A DNA stretch of 64,000 nt from Nitrosomonadales bacterium (GCA_016214695.1 JACRNY010000001.1:682001-746000); one strand, 5' to 3'. Shown: positions 19,695-30,856, counted from the stretch's first letter. Made by a program: numbers and translations. The notes: generated from the letters alone by a model not told the origin.

Positions 19695-20221
19695 GACTCA
19701 GCAAGATCGCCACGCGTACCGGCGACGACGGCCTGACCGGCCTGGCCGACGGTTCGCGCCTGCCCAAGGATCATCCGCTCATCGCCGCCATCGGCAGCGT
19801 GGATGAGCTCAACAGCCATCTCGGCGTGTTACTCGCCGAAACGTTGCCCGAACCCGTACGCCAGGAATTGCTGCGCATCCAGAACGACCTGTTCGATCTC
19901 GGCGGCACGCTTGCCTGCCCGGGCGCGCCCTTCGCTGCCGCCAAGCTGGCACGTCTGGACGAAGCAATCGCTCACTACAACGCCGACCTCCCCCCGCTCA
20001 AGGAGTTCATCCTGCCCGGCGGTACGCGTGCGGTCGCGCTATGCCATGTCGCCCGCACCGTGGCACGGCGGGCTGAACGCGATTACCTTCAATCCCTGCA
20101 AAATGAAACAGCCCCTCGGGAGGGGCTGCAATATCTGAATCGTCTTTCCGATCTGCTGTTCGTATTTTGCCGCGTGTTGAACCGCGCGGTTGGGCAGACT
20201 GAAACGCTCTGGACGCGATAA
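19691..20221 (+). CDS. Cob(I)alamin adenosyltransferase, PduO type
   Basis: A 176-residue PduO-type enzyme. It transfers the adenosyl group of ATP to reduced cobalamin, forming coenzyme B12. The ATP-binding N-terminus is KIATRTGDDGLTGLADG, followed by VDELNSHLGV. The signature helix contains CHVARTVARRAERDYL, with the Arg and Glu that contact ATP/Mg, and the C-terminus has LNRLSDLLFV. It overlaps the DUF1841 gene by four bases and ends six bases before convergent pssA. Confidence 0.93.
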   Translation: MRLSKIATRTGDDGLTGLADGSRLPKDHPLIAAIGSVDELNSHLGVLLAETLPEPVRQELLRIQNDLFDLGGTLACPGAPFAAAKLARLDEAIAHYNADLPPLKEFILPGGTRAVALCHVARTVARRAERDYLQSLQNETAPREGLQYLNRLSDLLFVFCRVLNRAVGQTETLWTR

Positions 20222-20227
20222 AGCGCT

Positions 20228-20986
20228 TCAGGGCTGGCCGGCGGGCGGCATCTTGGGCTTGCGCAGGCTGAGCAGCCACATCACATAGCCGGACAGGCAA
20301 TAGCCGAAGAACAGCAGGAACAGATGCAGCGGCGGATCCACCGACACCAGGATGAAGAACAGCGCGAACAGGAAGATGACGATGAACGGCACGCTCTTGC
20401 GCATGTTCACCGACTTGAAGCTGTAATACTTGAGGCTGCTCACCATGCTCAGACCGGCGAACACGGTCAGTGCCGCGGCATACCAGCGCAATTCGAAACC
20501 GGTGAACTGGTTGTCCTGCATCACCCAGACGAAACCTCCCACCAGTGCCGCCGCCGCCGGGCTGGGCAGGCCCTGGAAGTAGCGCTTGTCGACCACATCG
20601 ATATTGGTGTTGAAGCGCGCCAGACGCAGCGCGGCGCCCGCACAGTAGATGAAAGCGGCAAACCAGCCCCACTTGCCCAGATCGCGGAACGCCCACTCGT
20701 ACATCAGGATGGAAGGTGCCACACCGAACGACACCATGTCCGACAGACTGTCGTACTCGGCGCCGAACTCGCTCTGGGTATGGGTCAGCCGCGCCACACG
20801 GCCATCCAGCCCGTCCAGCACCATGGCGATGAAGATCGCCACAGCGGCAAATTCATACTTGCTGTTCATCGCCTGCACGATGGCATAGAACCCGGCGAAC
20901 AGCGCAGCCGTGGTGAACAGGTTGGGCAGCAGATAGATGCTGCGCCTGCGTAAGTCCATGTTCCTGCGCTGGTTGGATTCGGTCAT
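20228..20986 (-). CDS. pssA: CDP-diacylglycerol-serine O-phosphatidyltransferase
   Basis: A 252-residue polytopic membrane enzyme of the CDP-alcohol phosphotransferase type. It makes phosphatidylserine from CDP-diacylglycerol and serine. The catalytic motif D-G-x2-A-R-x8-G-x3-D-x3-D is fully visible as DGLDGRVAR then FGAEYDSLSD (about residues 70-95). About six to seven hydrophobic helices follow. The start at 20986 lies two bases past the psd stop, so psd and pssA are co-transcribed. A GTG/ATG 15 codons upstream is within psd and less likely. Confidence 0.94.
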   Translation of the reverse strand: MTESNQRRNMDLRRRSIYLLPNLFTTAALFAGFYAIVQAMNSKYEFAAVAIFIAMVLDGLDGRVARLTHTQSEFGAEYDSLSDMVSFGVAPSILMYEWAFRDLGKWGWFAAFIYCAGAALRLARFNTNIDVVDKRYFQGLPSPAAAALVGGFVWVMQDNQFTGFELRWYAAALTVFAGLSMVSSLKYYSFKSVNMRKSVPFIVIFLFALFFILVSVDPPLHLFLLFFGYCLSGYVMWLLSLRKPKMPPAGQP

Positions 20987-20987
20987 C

Positions 20988-21626
20988 TCAGAGTTTGGCC
21001 AGAATGGTCTCGGTAGCACGCACTTTATCACCGATGGCGACTTTTACGGTAGCCGTCAGCGGCAGGTAGACATCGACGCGCGAGCCGAAACGGATGAAAC
21101 CGTAGCGCTGGCCGCGCGCCAGCACATCGCCCGCCTTGATGTAGCACAGGATGCGGCGCGCGATGAGTCCGGCCACTTGCACGAAGGTCACCGTCTGTCC
21201 GTCGTTCGTCCTGAGCACCACCGCATTGCGTTCGTTCTCGCTCGACGCCTTGTCCAGATCGGCATTCACGAATTTACCCGGAAAATATTGCACTTTTTCT
21301 ACGGTGCCATCGACCGGGCTGCGGTTGGAATGGACGTTGAACACGTTCATGAACACGCTGACCAGGATCGCCTCGCGCTGACCATAGGGATCCTGGGTGC
21401 GCTCGACCTTGATCACGCGGCCGTCGGCGGGAGACAGAACAGCACCGGCTTCCTGGGGGATGACGCGTGCCGGGTCGCGAAAGAACTGCAGCACGAACAC
21501 GAAGATGATCCACAGCGGGATAGACCAGCTCGCGCACCATGCTGTGACAGCCACGGCCAGAACCAGAGAGATCGCTAGGAACGGCCAGCCCTCACGGGCG
21601 ATGATGGGATGCGGATATTGATTCAT
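20988..21626 (-). CDS. psd: Phosphatidylserine decarboxylase proenzyme (short type)
   Basis: A 212-residue short-form decarboxylase that converts phosphatidylserine to phosphatidylethanolamine. An N-terminal membrane helix pair lies at about residues 15-55. The self-cleavage site is the GS in [11 protein letters not shown] near the C-terminus, where Ser becomes the pyruvoyl group of the alpha chain. Conserved elements are [26 protein letters not shown] and [15 protein letters not shown]. It sits in the ilvIHC-psd-pssA cluster known from betaproteobacteria; leuA, often the next gene there, is absent. Confidence 0.94.
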   Translation of the reverse strand: MNQYPHPIIAREGWPFLAISLVLAVAVTAWCASWSIPLWIIFVFVLQFFRDPARVIPQEAGAVLSPADGRVIKVERTQDPYGQREAILVSVFMNVFNVHSNRSPVDGTVEKVQYFPGKFVNADLDKASSENERNAVVLRTNDGQTVTFVQVAGLIARRILCYIKAGDVLARGQRYGFIRFGSRVDVYLPLTATVKVAIGDKVRATETILAKL

Positions 21627-21670
21627 AGGAGTGAGACGCGTGGAAAATAGGAGAAATGGAGGGATATCAA

Positions 21671-21691
21671 GGAGCGGCTGCTTGCCGCTCC
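21671..21691. terminator. Hairpin between ilvC and psd
   Basis: GGAGCGGC and GCCGCTCC pair around a five-base loop just 14 bases past the ilvC stop. On the minus strand it is followed by TTGATAT rather than a clean T-run, so it is a weak terminator or processing site between ilvC and psd. Confidence 0.45.
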
Positions 21692-21704
21692 CCGTTTTCC
21701 ATTG

Positions 21705-23247
<1,543 letters not shown>

Positions 23248-23248
<1 letters not shown>

Positions 23249-24954
23249 TACAGGTCCTCCGCCAGAATCACTTCGGACAAGCCCTTGCCGCCGGGAACCA
23301 TGGGGTACACGTTCTCGGTGGAGTCAGTGCGGAAGTCCAGGAACACCAGATCGTCCTTGCGCGCGAAGGCTTCCTTCAGTGCGCCTTCCACGTCGGAGGG
23401 TTTCTCCACCAGGATGCCGACATGGCCGTAGGCCTCGGCCAGTTTGACGAAGTCCGGCAGCGCATCCATGTAGGAATGCGAATAGCGGTTGCCGTGGAAG
23501 AACTCCTGCCACTGGCGCACCATGCCCAGATAACGGTTGTTCAACGCGATCACCTTGATCGGCAAGTTGTACTGCTTGCAGGTGGACAACTCCTGGATGT
23601 TCATCTGGATGCTGCCCTCGCCTGTGATGCAGGCCACAGTCGCACCCGGATGGGCCAGTTGCACGCCCATCGCGGCAGGCAGGCCAAAGCCCATGGTGCC
23701 GAGGCCGCCCGAGTTGATCCAGCGGCGCGGCTGATCGAACTTGTAGTACTGCGCCGCCCACATCTGGTGCTGGCCGACGTCGGAAGTCACGAAGGCGTCG
23801 CCATGCGTGATCTTGTGCAGCGTCTCGATCACGTATTGCGGCTTGATGAGTTCGGTCGAATTCTTGTAGGTCAGCGAATTCGCGCCGCGCCATTCGGCGA
23901 TCTGTTTCCACCAGTCCTTCAGCGCAGCCGCTTCGGGCTTCTGTTTGCTGCTGTTCAGTACCGCCAGTAGATCGGACACCACATGTGCCACATCGCCGAC
24001 GATGGAGACATCCACCTTGACGCGCTTGGAAATGGAAGCCGGATCGATGTCAATATGGATGATCTTGCGCGGCACCGAGTTGAAGTGCGCCACGTTGCCG
24101 ATCACGCGGTCGTCGAAGCGCGCGCCCACCGCCAGCAGCACGTCGCAGTTCTGCATGCCCATGTTGGCTTCGTAGGTGCCGTGCATGCCGAGCATGCCGA
24201 GGGATTGCTTGTCGCTCGCCGGAAAGCCGCCAAGGCCCATCAGTGTATTGGTGCAGGGAGCGCCCAGCAGGCGCACCAGTTCGGTCAATTGTTTCGAGGC
24301 GTCCGACAGGATGACGCCGCCGCCCGCATAGACCATCGGGCGCTTGGCTTCAAGCAGCAATTGCGCTGCGCGCTTGATCTGATTGATGTCGCCGTTCGTC
24401 TGCGGATTGTAGGAACGGATGTGGACCGAGGCCGGATATTCGAATTCGACCTTCTGGTTCGACACATCCTTGGGGATGTCCACCAGCACCGGACCGGGAC
24501 GTCCGCTCTTGGCCAGATAGAAGGCCTTCTTCAGTGTGCTGGCGATATCCTTGGCGTCCTTGACGAGGAAGTTGTGCTTAACGCAGGGGCGCGTGATGCC
24601 GACCGCGTCGACTTCCTGGAAAGCGTCTTCGCCGATGAAGCTGGTCGGCACCTGGCCGCTGATCACGACCAGAGGAATGGAGTCCAGATAGGCTGTGGCA
24701 ATGCCGGTGACGGCATTGGTCACGCCGGGGCCGGAGGTGACCAGCGCGACACCGACCTTGTCGGTGGAACGGGCATAGCCGTCGGCGGCATGCACTGCAG
24801 CCTGCTCGTGGCGCACCAGCACATGCTTGACCTGCTCCTGCTTGAACAACTCATCGTAGATGAACAATACCGCGCCGCCGGGATAGCCAAAAACATATTC
24901 GACCCCCTCCTCCTGCAAACAGCGGATGGTAATTTCTGCGCCCGTCAGTTCCAT
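23248..24954 (-). CDS. ilvI: Acetolactate synthase catalytic subunit
   Basis: A 568-residue thiamin-diphosphate enzyme that condenses two pyruvates, or pyruvate and 2-oxobutyrate, at the start of branched-chain amino acid synthesis. The catalytic Glu lies in GYPGGAVLFIYDEL. The FAD/central domain has GMLGMHGTYEANMGMQNCDVLLAVGARFDDRV. The ThDP motif runs from ITGEGSIQMN to ALNNRYLGMVRQWQ. All are intact. No leader peptide or attenuator rich in branched-chain codons was recognised in the 150 bases upstream. Confidence 0.96.
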
Positions 24955-25108
24955 GAACCCACTACCCCAGATTAAAACAACGAAAGACCGCGCAAGATAA
25001 AGGCTGGCGGCGTTTTGGTCAACCCCTGCAACGTCCCGGAAAGGGCAAAATCCCTAGCCGAAGCATGAATTTGCTAGTATCCGCCTCCACCGTCAGGGAG
25101 CCATCGAT

Positions 25109-25678
25109 CTGTCCACGCCACAGCAACTTTCCGAATTCCTCGCCCAGGTGGAGCGCCGCGCCTGGAAACAGGCGCAATTCGCCGTGCGCGACGGTCACGT
25201 GGCCCTGGATATCGTGCAGGACGCCATGCTGAAGCTCGCCGAGAACTACGGCGACCGCCCCGCGGAGGAGTTCCCCATGCTGTTCCAGCGCATCCTGCAG
25301 AACACCATCCGCGACCACTACCGCCGCCAGAAGGTGCGCTCGCTGTGGACGACACTGTTCTCATCCTTCACCCCGCCACATGGCGAAGAGGACTTCGACC
25401 CGCTGGACACCCTGCAGGACAAGGAGAATCCGGGCCAGTCGGCCGAGCCGGACGACGCGCTGCAGCAGGCCCAGCTGCTCGCTATCATTGAAGAGGCGCT
25501 GGGCCGGCTGCCCGCCCGTCAACGGGAAGCCTTCCTGCTGCGTTACTGGGAGGAACTGGATACGGCGGAGACCGCCGCGGCCATGGGTTGCTCGGAAGGC
25601 AGCGTCAAGACCCACTGCTCACGTGCGACCCACGCACTTTCTGCGATACTGAAAAAGCGAGGCATAGACCTGACATGA
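25109..25678 (+). CDS. ECF-type RNA polymerase sigma factor, apparent CTG start
   Basis: A sigma-70 family ECF factor of about 189 residues. Region 2 covers AWKQAQFAVRDGHVALDIVQDAMLKL; region 4 covers LPARQREAFLLRYWEELDTAETAAAMGCSEGSVKTHCSRA with its helix-turn-helix. The first ATG/GTG/TTG in frame is the GTG at 25148, which would cut off LSTPQQLSEFLAQ, a stretch resembling the normal family N-terminus. The best ribosome site (AGGGAG, 25095-25100) is 8 bases before an in-frame CTG at 25109, so I place the start there; ATC at 25103 is another option. It heads a conserved betaproteobacterial triad with DUF3619 and DUF3106 genes. Confidence 0.82.
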   Translation: MSTPQQLSEFLAQVERRAWKQAQFAVRDGHVALDIVQDAMLKLAENYGDRPAEEFPMLFQRILQNTIRDHYRRQKVRSLWTTLFSSFTPPHGEEDFDPLDTLQDKENPGQSAEPDDALQQAQLLAIIEEALGRLPARQREAFLLRYWEELDTAETAAAMGCSEGSVKTHCSRATHALSAILKKRGIDLT

Positions 25679-26010
25679 ACATCAAACTGAGCCACAAGGA
25701 TATCGGACGCCTGCTGGATCGCTCTGCCAGGCAGGTGGATGGGGGCACGCTGGAGGCGCTACATGCTGCACGCCGGCACGCACTGCTGCGGCAGCGCAGC
25801 TCGACCCCGCTCTGGATAGGTCTGGACGGCGTGCTGTTCGGACATCAGCAGCTCTCCCGCCGCGCGTTCGGCTGGCTCATCGCAGCTGCCGTCGCCACCC
25901 TGCTGCTGATCAACCTGGGCTCCTGGTATCACGCTTCCGAGCACAATCACGGCGATATCGACATCGCCATCCTGACCGACGAGATGCCGGTCGACGTGTA
26001 TATCGATTGA
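25675..26010 (+). CDS. DUF3619 family membrane protein, putative anti-sigma partner
   Basis: A 111-residue protein with a soluble N-terminus (LSHKDIGRLLDRSARQVD, then LHAARRHALLRQR), one membrane helix (about residues 66-86) and a short acidic tail. It matches the DUF3619 layout. The ATG overlaps the sigma-factor stop (ATGA). Its size, single helix and coupling to an ECF factor suggest an anti-sigma factor, but that function is inferred from context only. Confidence 0.75.
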   Translation: MNIKLSHKDIGRLLDRSARQVDGGTLEALHAARRHALLRQRSSTPLWIGLDGVLFGHQQLSRRAFGWLIAAAVATLLLINLGSWYHASEHNHGDIDIAILTDEMPVDVYID

Positions 26011-26020
26011 ACCGACCTCC

Positions 26021-26413
26021 ATGCGCATCCGGCCCCTGCTGCTCATCTTCGCACTGTCCCTCGCATCACTACCCGCCTCCGCGCAGCCGTGGGAAAAATT
26101 GACCGCTCAACAGCAGGATGTCCTTTCGCCTTTCGCGAACTCGTGGGACTCCCTGCTTGAAAAAGAGCAGCACAACCTGCTTGGTATCGCCAAACGCTAC
26201 CCGAAGCTCGCCCCGCAAAAACAACAGCGCCTGCGCGAGCAACTCGACAAGTGGAGCAAATTGACTCCGGAACAGCGCAGGCGCGCGCGGGAGAAATACA
26301 AGGCGTTCAGCAAGGTTCCCGCCGAAAAGCGCGAAGAAGTGAAGAAGATGGTACGGGAACAGCATCCCTCTCAAACCGGCAGCGAAGTGCCGCCGGCCAC
26401 GCCATCACCCTGA
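26021..26413 (+). CDS. DUF3106 family exported protein
   Basis: A 130-residue secreted protein. A signal peptide (MRIRPLLLIFALSLASLPASA) is followed by a helical, charged region containing WEKLTAQQQDVLSPFANSWD and the repeated sense KLTPEQRRRAREKYKAFSKVP, typical of DUF3106. A Pro-rich tail ends the protein. It follows the DUF3619 gene by 10 bases and completes the sigma/DUF3619/DUF3106 operon. The heptad-like helical pattern recalls periplasmic sensor proteins such as CpxP/RseC-type stress partners, but homology is not evident. Confidence 0.75.
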   Translation: MRIRPLLLIFALSLASLPASAQPWEKLTAQQQDVLSPFANSWDSLLEKEQHNLLGIAKRYPKLAPQKQQRLREQLDKWSKLTPEQRRRAREKYKAFSKVPAEKREEVKKMVREQHPSQTGSEVPPATPSP

Positions 26414-26415
26414 GG

Positions 26416-27492
26416 TCATCTGCGCTCGGTACGCCAGAGCATCCACATCGCCAGCCCCAGGAACATCCAGCTCATCGCAGTGGCGCTCAACACCGGCGAC
26501 CAGTCGTTCAAAGCGCCCATATTGGCAAACAGCCTGCCGATGAAGTGGAAGCTCAAACCCAGCACGATGCCCATGAATATCTTGCCGCTGATACCGCCCT
26601 CGCGGCGCTGGTAAGCGGAGAACGGCAAAGCCAGAAGCATCATCACCAGCACGGCGAACGGGTAGACCAGCTTGTTCCACATCGCGATCTCGTAGCGCAC
26701 GGTCTTCTGGTGGTTGTCGCGCAGATGCTCGGTGTATTGGTACAGATGCCAGACCGACATCTGTTCGGGAACGATCAGCAGCACGCTCAATATGTCCGGA
26801 TTCAGGGCGGACCGCCATTCCGCCCTGGCGCGGATGTCGACCGAGGCGACCTTCTCGCTGAAACGCGTCTGCTTCACGCGCTGCAACTCCCACACCCCCT
26901 CGCCCATGAAGATGGCATGTTCGGCACTGATGATGCTTCGCAGATGATAACCATCATCGAACTCATAGATGCTGACCCCCATCAGGGACGTATCGGGCAA
27001 CACCCCCTTTACATTGACGAAACTGCGCTCGTCCTTGACCCATACCCCGGAGCGGAACTCCTTCATCGAGACCTGCATGTTCTGGGCTCTCAGTTTGATC
27101 TGCTGCGCCAGGCGCTCGCTCGGCGGAGCGACGAACTCGCCGCAAAGGAAACACAGCAACATCAATGGCACACCTATCTTCGCCAGGGCCTTCACCATCA
27201 TCTTTATGGAGACACCCGAGCTGCGGTAGACCGTCAATTCCGAGTTGGCCGCCATCTGCACCATGGCGAAGATCGTGCCGATCAGCACAGCTACCGGGAA
27301 CAGTTCATAGATATGTCCGGGAATGGTGAGCGTGACGAATAGCAACACATACCCGAGACTATAGTTGCCCTGGCCCATGTCGTTGAGCTCGCGCACCAGA
27401 TCGAGCAGCGCGAACAGCATGATGAGCGCAGCGAAGACCAGCAGGATGCTGGAATAGATCTCGCGGGCCAGATATCGGGTGAGCAGCTTCAT
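26416..27492 (-). CDS. lptG: LPS export ABC transporter permease LptG
   Basis: A 358-residue YjgQ/LptG permease. With LptF and the ATPase LptB2 it extracts lipopolysaccharide from the inner membrane and feeds it to LptC. Three N-terminal helices (LTRYLAREIYSSILLVFAAL and following) and three C-terminal helices flank a periplasmic beta-jellyroll (about residues 130-260). PLMLLCFLCGEFVAPPSERLA and LPFSAYQRREGGISGKIFMG are family blocks. It overlaps lptF by four bases and is convergent with the DUF3106 gene with a two-base gap. Confidence 0.94.
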   Translation of the reverse strand: MKLLTRYLAREIYSSILLVFAALIMLFALLDLVRELNDMGQGNYSLGYVLLFVTLTIPGHIYELFPVAVLIGTIFAMVQMAANSELTVYRSSGVSIKMMVKALAKIGVPLMLLCFLCGEFVAPPSERLAQQIKLRAQNMQVSMKEFRSGVWVKDERSFVNVKGVLPDTSLMGVSIYEFDDGYHLRSIISAEHAIFMGEGVWELQRVKQTRFSEKVASVDIRARAEWRSALNPDILSVLLIVPEQMSVWHLYQYTEHLRDNHQKTVRYEIAMWNKLVYPFAVLVMMLLALPFSAYQRREGGISGKIFMGIVLGLSFHFIGRLFANMGALNDWSPVLSATAMSWMFLGLAMWMLWRTERR

Positions 27493-28622
27493 TTAGCGCC
27501 GCGCCTCCATGGAGTGACCGAGGTACGGTGGTAGAACATGACCAGCATCACACCGAACATCAGCAGGTGGATGCCGAACAAACCTGCCGCCACGCTTATC
27601 CTGCCTTGCCCCACCCAGGAATTCGTCACGCTGATCATGTTGTTGTAGAACATATAGATCACTACTGCGATGATCAGATTGAGCGATCGTCCGGCACGCG
27701 GATTCACATAGCTCAATGGTATCGCCAGCAGCGCCAGGATGAGTGCACTGAGCGGCAGCCCGATGCGCCATTCCAGCTCGGACATATTCCAGCTCGTCGG
27801 ATTCTTCAACAGAGCGGCCGTCGGCAGACTCCTCAGATTGGGTGCTTCCTTTCGCAGCTCGACCGGCTCGATACGCATGGCATAGCGCTCGAATTCGACG
27901 ATCTTGAAATCAGCCCGGCCGGGAACGCCCTCATAACGGGTGCCGTTGAGCATCACCAGAAAGCGGTCTCCGTTCGCGGCGGTCTCCTGGAAGCCCTCTT
28001 TTGCGACCATCGTCCCTTCCTTGCCGTTCTGGATAGAACGCACAAAGATGTTGCCGACGCGCTTCTTCTCGGTGTCCACTTCTTCCAGGAAATAAACGCG
28101 ATCCGCCTGTTTCGATTCGCGGAACAGGCCGGGCGTCGCTCTCGACACCTCGTCGCGGCTATCCAGCCTGCGCTTGAACTCCTCCGCCTTCGTGAGCGCC
28201 CAGGGTGTCAGCACCAGACTCAACAGCGCGATCACCGCCACGACAGGGATGGCATAGCCAAGCACCGGACGCACCCAGTGCGACAACCCGATGCCCGAGG
28301 AGAACCACACCACCATCTCGCTGTCGCGATAGCAGCGCGTCAACGTCAGCAACACCGAAAGGAACAGACTGATGGAAAGCAGCACCGGCAGATAATTGAG
28401 CGCGCTGAAACCCAGCATCGCCATCACCCCCTCGACCACCAGCAAACCGCTCACCGACTCACCCAACAGGCGTATCAGCTGCGTCAGCACCACGATACTC
28501 AGCAGGATGGAGGAGACCAGCAAGCCGGTGCTGGCGAACTCCCGCACCAATGCCCAATAGAAGATCCCGTGCAGACGGGGCTTCTTTGACTTTTGTGGCG
28601 GGGATTGCGGATAATCCGGCAT
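27489..28622 (-). CDS. lptF: LPS export ABC transporter permease LptF
   Basis: A 377-residue LptF permease partner of LptG, with the same 3+3 helix layout around a periplasmic domain. Recognisable parts are GIFYWALVREFASTGLLVSS, LNYLPVLLSISLFLSVLLTL, LTPWALTKAEEFKRRLDSRDE and PLSALILALLAIPLSYVNPRAG. The start is uncertain: ATG at 28622 is used, ATG at 28643 would add seven residues, and neither has a clear ribosome site. It is transcribed divergently from pepA, a conserved proteobacterial arrangement. Confidence 0.92.
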   Translation of the reverse strand: MPDYPQSPPQKSKKPRLHGIFYWALVREFASTGLLVSSILLSIVVLTQLIRLLGESVSGLLVVEGVMAMLGFSALNYLPVLLSISLFLSVLLTLTRCYRDSEMVVWFSSGIGLSHWVRPVLGYAIPVVAVIALLSLVLTPWALTKAEEFKRRLDSRDEVSRATPGLFRESKQADRVYFLEEVDTEKKRVGNIFVRSIQNGKEGTMVAKEGFQETAANGDRFLVMLNGTRYEGVPGRADFKIVEFERYAMRIEPVELRKEAPNLRSLPTAALLKNPTSWNMSELEWRIGLPLSALILALLAIPLSYVNPRAGRSLNLIIAVVIYMFYNNMISVTNSWVGQGRISVAAGLFGIHLLMFGVMLVMFYHRTSVTPWRRGAK

Positions 28623-28656
28623 CTGGGACACTTTAGAGATCATTGAGGAGAGGCGC

Positions 28657-30141
28657 GTGGAATTTAGCATAAAACAAGGTAGTCCGGAAAAACTGAAGAG
28701 CGGTTGCGTGGTGGTCGGCGTGTTCGACGGCGGCAAGCTGTCGAAGGCGGCGCAGGTGCTCGACAAGGCTGCCAAACACGCACTCAGTGACGTCATCGCC
28801 CGCGGTGACATGAGCGGCAGGTCCGCTTCCACCCTGCTGTTGCACAAGCTTCCCGGCGTCGTTGCCGAGCGCGTGCTGCTGGTCGGACTGGGCAAGCCCG
28901 CCGAACTCGACAACCGCGGCAGCGTGGACATCCTGCGCGCGACCTTCAAGGCGCTGCATGCGACCTCGGCCAAGGATGCCGCGCTCTTCATCACCGGCGA
29001 CGGCGTAGGCAAGGATGCGAGCTGGGTGCTGAAGCAGGCCGTGATCGCTGCCGCCGAAGGCGCCTATCGTGCCGACGGTCTGAAGAGCAAGCCCTCCAAA
29101 CCGGCGACACTCAAGCAGGTCGCCTTCGCCACGCTGGACAAGCCGGCCGCCGACCTGAAGAAGACCATCGACCAGGCCGCCGCCATCGCGCGCGGCATGG
29201 CACTGACCAAGGACCTCGGCAACCTGCCCGCCAATATCTGCACGCCCAGCTACCTTGCTGCCAAGGCGCTGGCGCTGGCCAAGGCGCACAAGAGCATCAA
29301 GACCACCGTACTGGAGAAGAAGGACATGGAGAAACTCGGCATGGGTTCCTTCCTTTCCGTCACGCGCGGCAGCGTGCAGCCGCCCAAACTCATCACGCTG
29401 GAATACACCGGTGCGGCGAAGACGCAGAAGCCCATCGCGCTGGTCGGCAAGGGCATCACCTTCGACACCGGCGGCATCTCGCTGAAACCCGGCGCCGACA
29501 TGGACGAGATGAAGTACGACATGAGCGGCGCGGGCACCGTGCTCGGCACGCTGCAGGCCATCGCCGAGATGCAACTGCCGATCAACGTGGTCGGCGTGAT
29601 CCCGACCTGCGAGAACATGCCCAGCGGCACCGCCACCAAGCCCGGCGACATCGTCACCAGCATGTCCGGCCAGACCATCGAGATCCTCAACACCGACGCC
29701 GAGGGCCGCCTCATCCTGTGCGACGCCCTGACCTACACCGCCAAGTTCAAGCCCGATACCGTGATCGACATCGCCACGCTCACCGGCGCCTGCGTGATCG
29801 CGCTGGGCAACATCGTCAGCGGCATGTTCGCCAACGACGACAAGCTGGCCAGGGAACTGGTCGCGGCCGGTGAGCAGTCGCATGACCGCGTGTGGCAACT
29901 GCCGCTGTGGGAGGACTACCAGTCGCTGCTGGACAGCAACTTCGCCGACATGGCCAACATCGGCGGCCGCGCCGGCGGCACCATCACCGCGGCCTGCTTC
30001 CTCGCCCGCTTCACCAAAGACTACCGCTGGGCGCACCTGGACATCGCAGGCACGGCCAACAAGTCCGGCAAGGACAAGGGTGCGACCGGACGGCCGGTGC
30101 CGCTGCTGGCGCAGTATCTGATCGACCGGGCCGCGAAGTGA
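28657..30141 (+). CDS. pepA: Leucyl aminopeptidase PepA (GTG start)
   Basis: A 494-residue M17 aminopeptidase, a hexameric two-metal enzyme removing N-terminal residues; in E. coli it also acts in site-specific recombination and carAB control. The family N-terminus EFSIKQG follows a GTG start with GAGGAGAGG upstream. Metal and catalytic residues appear in LVGKGITFDTGGISLKPG, DMSGAGTVLG and the signature NTDAEGRLIL. It overlaps the holC start by four bases. Confidence 0.96.
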   Translation: MEFSIKQGSPEKLKSGCVVVGVFDGGKLSKAAQVLDKAAKHALSDVIARGDMSGRSASTLLLHKLPGVVAERVLLVGLGKPAELDNRGSVDILRATFKALHATSAKDAALFITGDGVGKDASWVLKQAVIAAAEGAYRADGLKSKPSKPATLKQVAFATLDKPAADLKKTIDQAAAIARGMALTKDLGNLPANICTPSYLAAKALALAKAHKSIKTTVLEKKDMEKLGMGSFLSVTRGSVQPPKLITLEYTGAAKTQKPIALVGKGITFDTGGISLKPGADMDEMKYDMSGAGTVLGTLQAIAEMQLPINVVGVIPTCENMPSGTATKPGDIVTSMSGQTIEILNTDAEGRLILCDALTYTAKFKPDTVIDIATLTGACVIALGNIVSGMFANDDKLARELVAAGEQSHDRVWQLPLWEDYQSLLDSNFADMANIGGRAGGTITAACFLARFTKDYRWAHLDIAGTANKSGKDKGATGRPVPLLAQYLIDRAAK

Positions 30142-30557
30142 CGAAGGTCGATTTCTACACCGGTTCCGAAGACAAGCTGCGCACCGCCTGCCAGCTCAGC
30201 CACAAGGCGATGCAGAACGGCCTGCGCGTGCTGTTGCACGCGCCGGACGAGGACACCGCCGACAAGCTGGACAAGCTGCTATGGCACTTCCCCGCCACCG
30301 CCTTCATGCCGCACTGCCGCAGCACCGAGGCGGATGCGGGCACGCTGCCGGTGGTGATCGGCAGCGACGAGACCTTCCCCCATTCCGATCTGCTGATCAG
30401 CCTGCACGACGAGTGCCTGCCCTTCTTCAGCCGTTTCGAGCGCGTCATCGAGATCGTCAGCCAGGACGATACCGATGCCAAACTGGGGCGCGACCGCTAC
30501 AAGTTCTACAAGGATCGCGGTTATGAACTGCGCCACTTCGACCTGCGCAAGCCATGA
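30138..30557 (+). CDS. holC: DNA polymerase III chi subunit (GTG start)
   Basis: A 139-residue chi subunit. It links the clamp loader (through psi) to SSB at the replication fork. The family pattern is KVDFYTGSEDKLRTACQL, LLWHFPATAFMPH, VVIGSDETFPHSDLLISL, and FFSRFERVIEIV. The GTG at 30138 overlaps the pepA stop, as in many proteobacteria where pepA-holC-valS are adjacent. The C-terminus (KDRGYELRHFDLRK) is complete. Confidence 0.93.
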   Translation: MTKVDFYTGSEDKLRTACQLSHKAMQNGLRVLLHAPDEDTADKLDKLLWHFPATAFMPHCRSTEADAGTLPVVIGSDETFPHSDLLISLHDECLPFFSRFERVIEIVSQDDTDAKLGRDRYKFYKDRGYELRHFDLRKP

Positions 30558-30856
30558 ACACGAAGGACATCAATCCGGATCTGCTGCCCATCCTGACCGA
30601 GCTGGCGGATGGCACGGTACTCGATCTGCCGACACTGACCGAAACGGTCGGCAGCAAACGCGCCGTCCAGCAACCCGCGTTCCCGCTCTCCGACGAGCAA
30701 TGCCGCCAGCTGGCCGAACAGCTCTTTCCCCAGCTCGAAACGGCATTGCGCGCCGCCATCGGCTCGCGCTCCGAAGCCAAGTGGGAGAAAGCCATGCAGC
30801 AAGTACGCACCGCGCTGCCCGACCTCATCCGCGACACCGTCCAGAAGCCCCGCTGA
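30554..30856 (+). CDS. Conserved hypothetical protein between holC and valS
   Basis: A 100-residue soluble, helical, acidic protein (PILTELADGTVLDLPTLTE, then LSDEQCRQLAEQLFPQLE). I do not recognise a domain. It overlaps holC by four bases (ATGA) and so is translated with it. Similar small genes occur at this place in betaproteobacteria, from memory of gene order, but no function is known. Confidence 0.7.
   Translation: MNTKDINPDLLPILTELADGTVLDLPTLTETVGSKRAVQQPAFPLSDEQCRQLAEQLFPQLETALRAAIGSRSEAKWEKAMQQVRTALPDLIRDTVQKPR

Noticed and set aside
24955-25108. ilv leader peptide and attenuator
   Set aside because: No short frame rich in Leu/Val/Ile codons and no paired terminator/antiterminator hairpins were seen before ilvI.
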